A stretch of DNA of 21,097 nucleotides from a virus. The position numbers and the translations under genes are program-made. The notes below the pieces were generated by a model. That model did no database searches, was not told where the DNA came from, and was given only the letters and a program-made list of their open reading frames with translations. This document shows, one piece after another, positions 15,406 to 20,689 of this stretch; the stretch's first letter is position 1; each line of letters begins with the position of its first letter. The DNA lies in IMG/VR virus record IMGVR_UViG_3300030061_000852, positions 1-21,097 of that record; one strand, 5' to 3'.

Positions 15406-15452
15406 TCTTTATTTTCTCCTGCATTCTAGCAAGTCTTAGTTGTTCTTTTACT

Positions 15453-15824
15453 TTAGCTGAATCTACGAAATCTTGATGTTTTTTTTGCAGTCTTGCTGGG
15501 TTGTTTAGAAAATTGTTTACCTCGTTTAGTCGCTTTTCGTTTAGCAGCCGAAGAGGCGGCGTATTCAGAGGAAGATAAAGCCTTAATCGCTTTTTCAGGT
15601 AAATAACGTTCACCAGTTGCTTTACTCCCTTGTGTACTAGGTTTACCAGACTTTGTTCGCCATTTTTGTTTTCCCCACGCAACTAGTGACCTCTGTGATT
15701 TTTTTAATGCCATACTATTTTCATATGCCTTTTTTATCTCATCTATTGTTCTATTGCATCCTATACACACATCGTCTTCTAATGTACATACTCCAATGCA
15801 AGGTGTTAAAGTTTGCCTGTCCAT
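15453..15824 (-). CDS. DUF1289 (four-cysteine) domain fused to a basic phage domain
   Basis: From the ATG at 15824 this is a 123-aa protein; a TTG at 15839 is less likely. Residues 8-38 are a DUF1289 domain, PCIGVC-x6-C-x2-C with C9, C13, C20 and C23, then NRTIDEI, a family thought to bind metal or an Fe-S cluster. From about residue 46 the protein changes to a basic domain (SLVAWGKQKWRTKSGKPS, RYLPEKAIKALSSSEYAA, RGKQFSKQPSKTAKK) that I recall as a separate small protein in aquatic phages. The fusion looks genuine: one frame, no repeat or frameshift. It overlaps the upstream membrane-protein gene by 19 bp. A nucleic-acid-binding, metal-containing protein is a reasonable guess. Confidence 0.8.
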   Translation of the reverse strand: MDRQTLTPCIGVCTLEDDVCIGCNRTIDEIKKAYENSMALKKSQRSLVAWGKQKWRTKSGKPSTQGSKATGERYLPEKAIKALSSSEYAASSAAKRKATKRGKQFSKQPSKTAKKTSRFRRFS

Positions 15825-16246
15825 TTGCCGACAATCCAAGCTAGTAATCCTGCAAAGAACAGTACGAATATAAAAGCTATTCCATAGCCAAAGTATTCTA
15901 CCATTTCTGCCTGACGTTTCTCTTTCATCTTTTCTTGATAACGTCTAGACTTTCTTGCCTCTGCTTGGAACTCTTGCCAATCCTGCCACAATCCGGGTCT
16001 ACCTAGATATATCATAATCTTCTTGAGTTCTTCTTCTTTTTCTCTTATCTGCTCAAGAGCCATGAACTCTTCTAAGTCTGCTCCACCACCTTTGGATTTT
16101 TGTTTCTTAGCTTTCTTTTCTAACTGTTCTTTTGAAAACACAAAGTCAGATATATGTTTAGCACAACCTGTAAGCTCTTTTCCGTTTGATACGAAACTTT
16201 TAATTACACTGAAAGCAGCATTAGCTGCAGCTAGTTCTGCTAACAT
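15806..16246 (-). CDS. Tail-anchored membrane protein of the lysis block
   Basis: This 146-aa protein has an Ala-rich N-terminal helix (1-20), a Lys-rich spacer, a long charged coiled coil (57-118) containing MIYLGRPGLWQDWQEFQAE, and a single membrane helix near the C-terminus (120-140, YGIAFIFVLFFAGLLAWIV). The ATG follows AAGGA. I recall similar proteins in marine phages without known function. Its place next to the holin suggests a lysis accessory or second holin-like protein, but the C-terminal anchor does not fit a classic inner-membrane spanin. The gene overlaps the DUF1289 fusion downstream. Confidence 0.7.
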   Translation of the reverse strand: MLAELAAANAAFSVIKSFVSNGKELTGCAKHISDFVFSKEQLEKKAKKQKSKGGGADLEEFMALEQIREKEEELKKIMIYLGRPGLWQDWQEFQAEARKSRRYQEKMKEKRQAEMVEYFGYGIAFIFVLFFAGLLAWIVGKWTGKL

Positions 16247-16247
16247 T

Positions 16248-16427
16248 TTATTTCCTTATAGGTTTACAATATGAAGTTATCTTTAGATTAGGTCCTTCTT
16301 TTTGTGGTATTGTAGGTTGGTTATGCAGACGTTCTGCAAAGTATCGACATCTGTCAATGTCATCGAATCTTTGTGTTTGGTCTATCACTCTTGTTCCCAT
16401 CATAAACACAAGCACAAATTCTATCAT
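16248..16427 (-). CDS. Small protein with hydrophobic N-terminus and two cysteines
   Basis: This 59-aa gene fits exactly between the stop of the 38-aa gene (3 nt away) and the start of the 146-aa gene (1 nt away). The protein begins MIEFVLVFMMGTRVI, a short hydrophobic segment, followed by RFDDIDRCRYFAERL and ends ITSYCKPIRK. The layout of hydrophobic start, GT, first Cys in a helix and second Cys in a final strand is shared with the 97-aa protein at 18845-19138, which suggests paralogy. A secreted or membrane-anchored, disulphide-bonded protein is plausible. I do not know its function. Confidence 0.75.
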   Translation of the reverse strand: MIEFVLVFMMGTRVIDQTQRFDDIDRCRYFAERLHNQPTIPQKEGPNLKITSYCKPIRK

Positions 16428-16430
16428 TAA

Positions 16431-16547
16431 TTAAACAGGTACTCCTTGTACCTCCTCTTCTTTTTCATCGTGGCAATCGCAGTTGCACTCATCGCAGTCA
16501 CAATCGTAGCATTCACAGGTCTCGCATCTATTTCTTTTTTCGTTCAT
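16431..16547 (-). CDS. 38-aa cysteine-rich microprotein (metallothionein-like pattern)
   Basis: A short open frame from ATG 16547 to TAA 16433 encodes 38 aa with eight cysteines at 8, 11, 13, 16, 18, 21, 23 and 25, followed by His 26. The spacing CxxCx is repeated three times, ending CxCH. The C-terminus is acidic (DEKEEE). There are no aromatic or hydrophobic residues to form a core, so metal or Fe-S binding would be what folds it. It overlaps the upstream gene by 20 bp and is followed 3 nt later by the next gene, so it fills a gap that is otherwise empty in a fully packed operon. Metal binding is inferred from the pattern alone. Confidence 0.72.
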   Translation of the reverse strand: MNEKRNRCETCECYDCDCDECNCDCHDEKEEEVQGVPV

Positions 16548-16824
16548 GTTCTGCTTTCAATTTTGCTTTGGCTGCTTTGGCTATCTTCACAACCTCTGTC
16601 TTGCCCATTACCTTTGCACGTTGCTCCATAACTGTTAGGATTTGTATCTTTCGTGCATAAGGTTTATTAACTTTTCTAACTTTTGCGACTGTTTCTCTAG
16701 CATCTTTTGCAGTAGCAAATTTAATTCTAACTGTGTCTTTAGGGTTTTCGTCAGTATATAAACGTCTATCCGACCCTTTGGGTTTTTTACCTGTGCCAAC
16801 TTTAGGGTCTTTCTTCTTAGCCAT
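16528..16824 (-). CDS. Small basic protein, probable nucleic-acid binding
   Basis: This 98-aa protein is very rich in Lys and Arg at both ends (MAKKKDPKVGTGKKPKG and KLKAEHERKKK), with a central alpha/beta part (DTVRIKFATAKDARETVAKV, YARKIQILTVMEQRAKVMGK). It starts in a TAATG junction. I remember close relatives in marine phages, always without a known function. Its charge suggests DNA or RNA binding, perhaps inside the virion. It is one of five small basic proteins in a row here. Confidence 0.72.
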   Translation of the reverse strand: MAKKKDPKVGTGKKPKGSDRRLYTDENPKDTVRIKFATAKDARETVAKVRKVNKPYARKIQILTVMEQRAKVMGKTEVVKIAKAAKAKLKAEHERKKK

Positions 16825-17114
16825 TATCCTCTGTATCCACCACCTGCTTTTTTATAAGCCTTTGCCATCATCTGTGCTTTACGTGCAGACCATTGACCGG
16901 GAGAACCACCCTTGCCACCTGCTTTTATTCTATTGAATATATTCTTACGTAGAGTTGGCTTTGTGTAGTTACCTGCCTTGTTTACTGTGCTACCACCTTT
17001 GTTTAGTTTTATTGTAGACAAAGACTTGGCTTGACCTGCGTGTAGTTTAGATGCTTTCTTTAATCCTTTAACTACCTTTTTTATTGTCTTTTTTGCTTGG
17101 GGTTTTTTTAACAT
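16824..17114 (-). CDS. Small basic protein with PGQWSARKAQ motif
   Basis: I choose the ATG at 17114 (96 aa) because GAGG lies 6 nt before it; the ATG at 17126 is possible. The N-terminus is a Lys-rich helix, followed by NKGGSTVNKAGNYTKPTLRK (38-57) and IKAGGKGGSPGQWSARKAQ (63-81), ending KKAGGGYRG. This combination recurs in small basic proteins of aquatic phages and giant viruses as I remember them, where the function is unknown. It overlaps the upstream gene by 47 bp. Likely nucleic-acid binding. Confidence 0.75.
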   Translation of the reverse strand: MLKKPQAKKTIKKVVKGLKKASKLHAGQAKSLSTIKLNKGGSTVNKAGNYTKPTLRKNIFNRIKAGGKGGSPGQWSARKAQMMAKAYKKAGGGYRG

Positions 17115-17772
17115 CTCTATCCTCATATAGATTGTTGAATGTAGTGAATGGGTCTAGATAAGATTCATGTGCCTCTGCAGAATGTGTCCATTGTGATGGT
17201 GCAAAATCAGGAGCACCTTCTCCTGTAACCCATAGTGCAGGACTTGTGGCTCTTACTCTATTGTTTGGTAAAGCTACAATATTACCTGTCCACTTACCTG
17301 CATCTAACAAATACATTACGTGTGACTGTTTATGTTGTGCAGGGTCATCTGCTATATCATGGTCTGTATAATCTACAGTAAACATATATCTAGCAGTAAA
17401 GAACTCATTAGCTATCTTGCATATCCACGGAGAGGAGCTTACTCTATCCATGACTATAACACTGTGGTTTCTAGATTCGCAATCCCAAGGTTGACACAAA
17501 TGGTCTTCCATTGGCTCTGCCCACTCATCTACAGGTATGTCGGCTACTAATGCTTGTATTGGCATTCTTGCCCACATTGCACCACCATGTACGTTATTCT
17601 CTTCTGTACATCCTGTAAAGACTACCTGAAAACTTAACGACCTATCAGGTATGGTATTAACTGCGAAAGCTAGTGCGTGTAGGTATTCACCATGATAATC
17701 CTGATGATTACAGGTGAACTCCTTACGTACCCAACATTTGAAATGTGGTACGTTACTTATAAGATAGGACAT
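17068..17772 (-). CDS. Conserved marine phage protein of unknown function
   Basis: This 234-aa protein begins MSYLISNVPHFKCWVRKEF, a start I recognise from a protein widespread in cyanophages and pelagic phages. It contains many aromatic, His and Cys residues, a HGEYLHALAFAV helix (28-39), a MWARMPIQALV segment, PWDCESRNHSVIVMD, and NNRVRATSPALW, and ends in a basic, probably disordered tail (KKTPSKKDNKKGS). No membrane segment or catalytic motif is clear. It starts in a TAATG junction with the 43-aa gene. Its late position suggests a virion or assembly role, which is inference. Confidence 0.75.
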   Translation of the reverse strand: MSYLISNVPHFKCWVRKEFTCNHQDYHGEYLHALAFAVNTIPDRSLSFQVVFTGCTEENNVHGGAMWARMPIQALVADIPVDEWAEPMEDHLCQPWDCESRNHSVIVMDRVSSSPWICKIANEFFTARYMFTVDYTDHDIADDPAQHKQSHVMYLLDAGKWTGNIVALPNNRVRATSPALWVTGEGAPDFAPSQWTHSAEAHESYLDPFTTFNNLYEDRDVKKTPSKKDNKKGS

Positions 17773-17903
17773 TACTTACGTCTAGCAGCTCCACCACGAG
17801 ACATCATCTTTGTTTTCTTCATGCCACCTTTAGCCATGTATTTAGTTTTCTTCATTCCACCTTTATTCATCATCTTTGATTTCTTTTTTCCGTTCATAGG
17901 CAT
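17772..17903 (-). CDS. 43-aa Lys/Met/Gly repeat peptide
   Basis: A 43-codon frame starts at ATG 17903 with a strong Shine-Dalgarno (AAGGAGA) 8 nt upstream, and its stop overlaps the start of the next gene (TAATG). The peptide is a threefold repeat: NKGGMKKTK, AKGGMKKTK, then SRGGAARRK. It has 16 Lys or Arg and eight Met in 43 residues and no acidic residue. The DNA coding for the repeats is also near-identical, as shown by the twice-seen GGTGGMATGAAGAAAAC pattern. It may condense DNA or coat an internal surface. I know similar KGGM peptides from aquatic phages, without function. Confidence 0.82.
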   Translation of the reverse strand: MPMNGKKKSKMMNKGGMKKTKYMAKGGMKKTKMMSRGGAARRK

Positions 17904-17906
17904 AGT

Positions 17907-18620
17907 TTATTTCTCCTTAGATTTTTTCTTGTTCTTCATCATGTCTACAGAGATGACCAATAAGCCACCCTTCCTGTAATCCATGCTGCTCATGCGTGGC
18001 TTCTTATTCATCATGCCACCACCATACATATATCCCATTTTATTACGGACAGGTGTAGGTAATTTCTTTAGTCCTGTTTGGTCGGCAGTAGGCATCTTCA
18101 ATCCTGTTGCCACACCCTGACTACCTTTGACAAGTTTCTTTTGCTTGGCTGCTAACTTCTCTTTTTGTATTTCATTTAATCTTTCTTTGGCACTTCCTTT
18201 ACCACCTGTTTTAAGATTAAACTTTTTCTCTTTTTTAGTATCTTTAGGTGGGTCTTCTTTCCTGTTTTTATTTTTAGGAGACATAGGTATTGGTAGCTTT
18301 CTATATTCACCTACTCCACCATCAGCACTTAATGTGCCTCTACCTGTTTTTTTAATCCCTAATAAATCATTTATAAAATCACCTGCACTATAAGCTGCAA
18401 TACCTGCTGCTCCTACTCCTACAGTTTTAATAGAACCTGTTATTTGGTCTCTAATTTCTTTTCTTTTAACTCTCTCTTTGCCTACGTTAATACCTGCACC
18501 TTTACTAGTTCTGCCGGGTAAGTCATCCATAGACAAACCTAATTTTTTCATAACCTTTTTTTGTAAAGGCTCAGATAACTTATTTATAGCTTTAAGTACA
18601 CCTGTTACTGATACTGCCAT
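17907..18620 (-). CDS. Basic protein with central hydrophobic segment and KGG tail
   Basis: This 237-aa protein begins with a helical domain (VTGVLKAINKLSEPLQKKVMKK), followed by a weakly hydrophobic segment (TVGVGAAGIAAYSAGDFINDLL, about 66-87) and a long Lys-rich disordered region. Its tail has MGYMYGGGMMNKKPRMSSM and DYRKGGLLVI. The tail resembles the 43-aa peptide encoded next and the end of the 988-aa protein. GGAG lies 8 nt before the ATG, and only one base separates the gene from the preceding one. A virion-associated role is possible; function unknown. Confidence 0.68.
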   Translation of the reverse strand: MAVSVTGVLKAINKLSEPLQKKVMKKLGLSMDDLPGRTSKGAGINVGKERVKRKEIRDQITGSIKTVGVGAAGIAAYSAGDFINDLLGIKKTGRGTLSADGGVGEYRKLPIPMSPKNKNRKEDPPKDTKKEKKFNLKTGGKGSAKERLNEIQKEKLAAKQKKLVKGSQGVATGLKMPTADQTGLKKLPTPVRNKMGYMYGGGMMNKKPRMSSMDYRKGGLLVISVDMMKNKKKSKEK

Positions 18621-18621
18621 G

Positions 18622-18921
18622 TTAACATCTCCATCTTCTTCGTGCTTGTCGTAAACGACTATTAGGATTCTTGGCTGCTTTAGGAAACTTCTTCATCTGT
18701 CCTGCACTCCTAGCACAAAATGATTTACGTCTAGCTGCTCTTTTACCTGTAGGCTTCTTCTCTGTTACTGCTGTTTGTAGTTTACTGCCGGGATTCTGCT
18801 TACGATACTTACGTACCCCCTTGGCAGTCATTCCTGCACCCTGTTTAGTGGGTCTCTTGTCTCCACTCCTGATGGTAAAGCCTGTCAGACTTCCCTTGCG
18901 TGTTCTCTTTCTCTGTGTCAT
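18622..18921 (-). CDS. DUF6321-like small basic protein
   Basis: This 99-aa protein is strongly basic. GAGMTAKGVRKYRKQNPGSK (28-47), TAVTEKKPTGKRAARRKSFC (50-69) and the SFCARS motif, then NPNSRLRQARRRW, match a domain I remember as DUF6321, found in T4-like cyanophages and other aquatic viruses. The start at 18921 overlaps the upstream gene by 77 bp; an internal ATG at 18831 would remove the overlap, but the residues before it look like part of the domain. The two conserved Cys and the Arg-rich end suggest nucleic-acid binding. The DUF number is from memory. Confidence 0.72.
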   Translation of the reverse strand: MTQRKRTRKGSLTGFTIRSGDKRPTKQGAGMTAKGVRKYRKQNPGSKLQTAVTEKKPTGKRAARRKSFCARSAGQMKKFPKAAKNPNSRLRQARRRWRC

Positions 18922-19138
18922 AGCTCGTTTTTATTTTACCTTCTAGGTCTTCTTTACTTTTTATGCACTTATACTTTACAGCTACATAATTCGGCATATG
19001 TTCTGGTAAATCTACTGCTATTTCATAAGCACGTGCTACGCATTCTTTCTTAGTTTCGTATGGTCCGTGTAAATCGGACAGTGTATGGCATATATTTTGT
19101 GTACCAATAAGACATACGAGTACCCATGTCTCAAACAT
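18845..19138 (-). CDS. Small protein with hydrophobic N-terminus, paralogue-like to the 59-aa protein
   Basis: This 97-aa protein begins MFETWVLVCLIGTQNIC, a short hydrophobic segment, followed by HGPYETKKECVARAYEIAV and YVAVKYKCIKS. These features parallel those of the 59-aa protein at 16248-16427. The last 35 residues are polar and overlap the next gene by 77 bp, so they may be poorly constrained. It overlaps the upstream gene by 8 bp. A secreted or membrane-tethered protein with a disulphide is plausible. No lipobox is evident. Function unknown. Confidence 0.62.
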   Translation of the reverse strand: MFETWVLVCLIGTQNICHTLSDLHGPYETKKECVARAYEIAVDLPEHMPNYVAVKYKCIKSKEDLEGKIKTSYDTEKENTQGKSDRLYHQEWRQETH

Positions 19139-19343
19139 CGTCTAACATTCCCTCTGCTTTCATTGCATTCTCTACGTGCTTCAGTGTATATCGGTTGCCA
19201 GTCTTAGATTCTATTGCAGCACGTACATAAAACACGGAACTGTGGGGGATGTGTAGACTATTTAACTTATTATTACGGATAGCATCATAAAATGCTTCTA
19301 ACATATTCTCTGGTGTATATAGTTTTACTGATTTTTTACTCAT
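19131..19343 (-). CDS. First gene of the leftward unit, unknown function
   Basis: From the ATG at 19343 the protein has 70 aa (a TTG lies two codons further upstream). It looks like a small helical domain: YTPENMLEAFYDAIRNNKL, IPHSSVFYVRAAIESKTG, then YTLKHVENAMKAEGML. No Shine-Dalgarno is seen before the ATG; the next ATG at 19304 has only weak GAGA upstream. It is the first gene downstream of a perfect sigma-70 promoter, after a leader of about 140 nt. A small DNA-binding regulator is conceivable from the helical pattern and place, but I do not recognise the family. Confidence 0.6.
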   Translation of the reverse strand: MSKKSVKLYTPENMLEAFYDAIRNNKLNSLHIPHSSVFYVRAAIESKTGNRYTLKHVENAMKAEGMLDDV

Positions 19344-19389
19344 TGTCAAGGACTTTTATTTATGTACGAGAATTATATTCATAATAAAC

Positions 19390-19412
19390 CACTTAATTGT
19401 TACATTTAAGTG
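19390..19412. repeat. Inverted repeat in the leftward leader
   Basis: CACTTAA (19390-19396) and TTAAGTG (19406-19412) are perfect inverted arms around a 9-nt spacer, within the untranslated leader of the leftward transcript. Each arm carries the CACT/AGTG half-site that recurs across this region. Confidence 0.5.
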
Positions 19413-19447
19413 TTTTTATATTAAATGTATTTATATTATATATGTAT

Positions 19448-19473
19448 ACACTTATAGTGTACACTCTCAGTGT
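19448..19473. promoter_or_regulatory. Two adjacent ACACT-N3-AGTGT dyads, candidate operator
   Basis: The dyad ACACT-TAT-AGTGT (19448-19460) is followed without a gap by ACACT-CTC-AGTGT (19461-19473). Both have perfect 5-bp arms. They occupy roughly +9 to +34 of the leftward transcript, directly downstream of the perfect promoter, a common place for a repressor. As RNA they could instead form two small hairpins or one larger one. Confidence 0.6.
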
Positions 19474-19487
19474 GGCTGTTATACATA

Positions 19488-19516
19488 ATTATACCGGTTT
19501 TGCAATAGGTTGTCAA
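19488..19516 (-). promoter_or_regulatory. Perfect sigma-70 promoter for the leftward gene unit
   Basis: The minus strand has TTGACA (19516-19511), a 17-bp spacer and TATAAT (19493-19488), an exact match to the consensus. The start of transcription would be near 19481, leading into the gene at 19343. Confidence 0.9.
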
Positions 19517-19553
19517 TACATATTTTACTATGGCAGTTGTTTGTTAAGTGAGT

Positions 19554-19569
19554 GTGACATTTATGTCAC
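19554..19569. promoter_or_regulatory. Inverted repeat upstream of the leftward promoter
   Basis: GTGACAT and ATGTCAC are perfect 7-bp arms around TT. The site lies about 40-55 bp upstream of the -35 element of the leftward promoter, a position suited to an activator or to a partner of the downstream dyads. Confidence 0.5.
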
Positions 19570-19655
19570 TATATACGTGATATTCGTCAGTTTACTTAGT
19601 GGTTAACACTTGATTTTTCACTTCTGTGTAGATATCCATGCATACTACGCACACC

Positions 19656-19672
19656 GGGGTGGGTGGCACAGG
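19656..19672 (+). other. G-rich island
   Basis: G runs of 4, 3, 2 and 2 lie within 17 bases in an otherwise AT-rich region. A two-layer G-quadruplex is possible but weak. The surrounding 40 bp are clearly richer in G+C than the rest of the control region. Confidence 0.3.
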
Positions 19673-19922
19673 CACTATCTGCCATTATTTCCTGTTGTTT
19701 TACCTGTTTTTCTTTTAATCATTCTATTTTATAAAAAAATATAGCCTAAAAATAATCTATTTAAATAATATTTAGCTATTATCTAATATAAGTTATTGAT
19801 TTTACTCTATTGTTAAACTGTTTTATTATCAGTTATTCATAATATAATGAAACAAGTATGTATTATTTCAAATAAAGATAAGTTTGTTTAGTTGATGCAT
19901 AAAAAAAAATAATCAATACCTG

Positions 19923-19951
19923 TTGACATTGTTTTTAATATATGTTTTAGT
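19923..19951 (+). promoter_or_regulatory. Promoter for the rightward (early) unit
   Basis: TTGACA (19923-19928) is followed after 17 bp by TTTAGT (19946-19951), a 4 of 6 match to the -10 element. An A-rich tract lies upstream and could act as an UP element. Transcription would start near 19958 and give a leader of under 30 nt before the first plus-strand gene. Confidence 0.6.
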
Positions 19952-19961
19952 TATACAAATA

Positions 19962-19985
19962 AACAACAACAAAGGATAAAATAAA
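19962..19985 (+). repeat. Repeated translation leader before the early genes
   Basis: Each of the four plus-strand genes is preceded by a close variant of AACAACAAAAGGATAAA followed by an A/T-rich spacer and ATG. The other copies end at 20395, 20721 and 20965. The Shine-Dalgarno core is AAAGGAT in all four, whereas late genes mostly use AAGGAG or AAGGAA. The A/C-rich stretch may act as a translation enhancer. Confidence 0.7.
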
Positions 19986-20375
19986 ATGACTGTTAACATA
20001 AAAGATTATTATTCTAATACAGGTATTAAACCAAAATATAATATTAATGGAGAAGAGTTACTTTATAATGATAAAATGAATTTAATTAATTGGAATGGTG
20101 GAATATCACAACAACATAATATCCACGTTTATGGAGTTCATTATATACCTAAAACAAAAAATGAAATAATTAAAATAGCTATTCAAAAAAAGTTATCTAA
20201 TAAAATTGATTCATTTATTAAACAACATGAATATTTATATAACGAATTAAATAAAATTAGAAATTGGAATCAATTCGCAGATTCATTATTAATCAATTTA
20301 AATAAATATGGTAGTTTAACAATTAAACAAATTGAATCTGCAAAAAAAATGATTAATAAATTAAACAATAAATAA
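19986..20375 (+). CDS. First rightward early protein, unknown function
   Basis: This 129-aa protein is rich in Asn, Lys and Ile, reflecting a G+C content near 20%. The C-terminal part (FADSLLINLNKYGSLTIKQ, then SAKKMINKL) resembles a short helical motif (LL-x-YG-x-LT-x-KQ) seen at the ends of various phage early proteins. The N-terminal half has no motif I know. The ATG is placed 9 nt after AAAGGA, and a promoter lies just upstream. A host-takeover or replication accessory role is possible from its place only. Confidence 0.72.
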   Translation: MTVNIKDYYSNTGIKPKYNINGEELLYNDKMNLINWNGGISQQHNIHVYGVHYIPKTKNEIIKIAIQKKLSNKIDSFIKQHEYLYNELNKIRNWNQFADSLLINLNKYGSLTIKQIESAKKMINKLNNK

Positions 20376-20395
20376 CAACAAAAGGATTTAATACA

Positions 20396-20629
20396 ATGAA
20401 TTATTTTAATAATTATACTAATGCGTTAGATTATGCATTTAATCATATTGCTGACAATCATGTAATTAAAAATGATAATTTCCATAGTCAAGTAACATTT
20501 ACAAAAAAACCTAGTTTAAATAATACTAATATATTAACCTTAGATTTATTAGATGATAATTATAAATTACATATACAAGTTTTTAGAATGTCATTAAATA
20601 CTTTTGAATTAAATTATTATATTGGATAA
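20396..20629 (+). CDS. Early protein, unknown function
   Basis: This 77-aa protein follows the first early gene by 20 bp, almost all of it the repeated leader. It starts with an aromatic and Asn-rich segment (MNYFNNYTNALDYAFNHIA), and the second half looks beta-rich (ILTLDLLDDNYKLHIQVFRM, FELNYYIG). It is small, soluble and without Cys or membrane segments. I do not recognise it. The shared leader and base composition support it as a real gene. Confidence 0.65.
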   Translation: MNYFNNYTNALDYAFNHIADNHVIKNDNFHSQVTFTKKPSLNNTNILTLDLLDDNYKLHIQVFRMSLNTFELNYYIG

Positions 20630-20633
20630 AAAC

Positions 20634-20689
20634 TTTTAATACTCTTATGTTACAGGATATAAAAAACCTGTAACATGGGAGTTTTAAAA
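20634..20689 (+). promoter_or_regulatory. Long hairpin between early genes
   Basis: The arm ACTCTTATGTTACAGG (20641-20656) pairs with CCTGTAACATGGGAGT (20667-20682) over 16 positions, with two G-U pairs in RNA, around a 10-nt A-rich loop. After one mismatch six more pairs (TTTTAA with TTAAAA) extend it to 23 positions. No T run follows on the plus strand, so it is not a classic terminator there. An RNase III processing site or mRNA stabiliser fits better. Confidence 0.72.

Larger units (their letters stand above)
19344..19985. promoter_or_regulatory. Divergent control region between leftward and rightward units
   Basis: This stretch of about 640 bp has no convincing gene on either strand. 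It holds a perfect leftward promoter, a rightward TTGACA promoter, many AGTG/CACT half-sites arranged as dyads, a G-rich island and a very AT-rich segment (about 19725-19985) with an A9 run. It separates two gene sets of opposite direction and different base composition, so it is the likely switch between early and late expression. A replication origin here is possible but not shown. Confidence 0.7.

Noticed and set aside
15314-15682. 122-aa minus-strand frame overlapping the DUF1289 fusion and the holin
   Set aside because: It shares most of its length with two well-supported genes in other frames, and its sequence is Arg/Lys/Asn-rich without any recognisable pattern.
16437-16453. Small hairpin (AGGTAC / GTACCT) placing AAGGA in its loop before the 59-aa gene
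   Set aside because: The site is within the codons of the cysteine-rich peptide and lies about 14 nt from the next start, so a regulatory role is too uncertain to list as a feature.
19390-19412. Inverted repeat followed by T5 as a rightward terminator
   Set aside because: The stem has only 7 bp with two G-C pairs and a 9-nt loop, and there is no plus-strand gene upstream to terminate. It fits better with the half-site array.
19397-19606. 69-aa plus-strand frame through the control region
   Set aside because: It starts at TTG without a ribosome-binding site and runs through the promoter and dyads; its hydrophobic look comes from AT-rich DNA.
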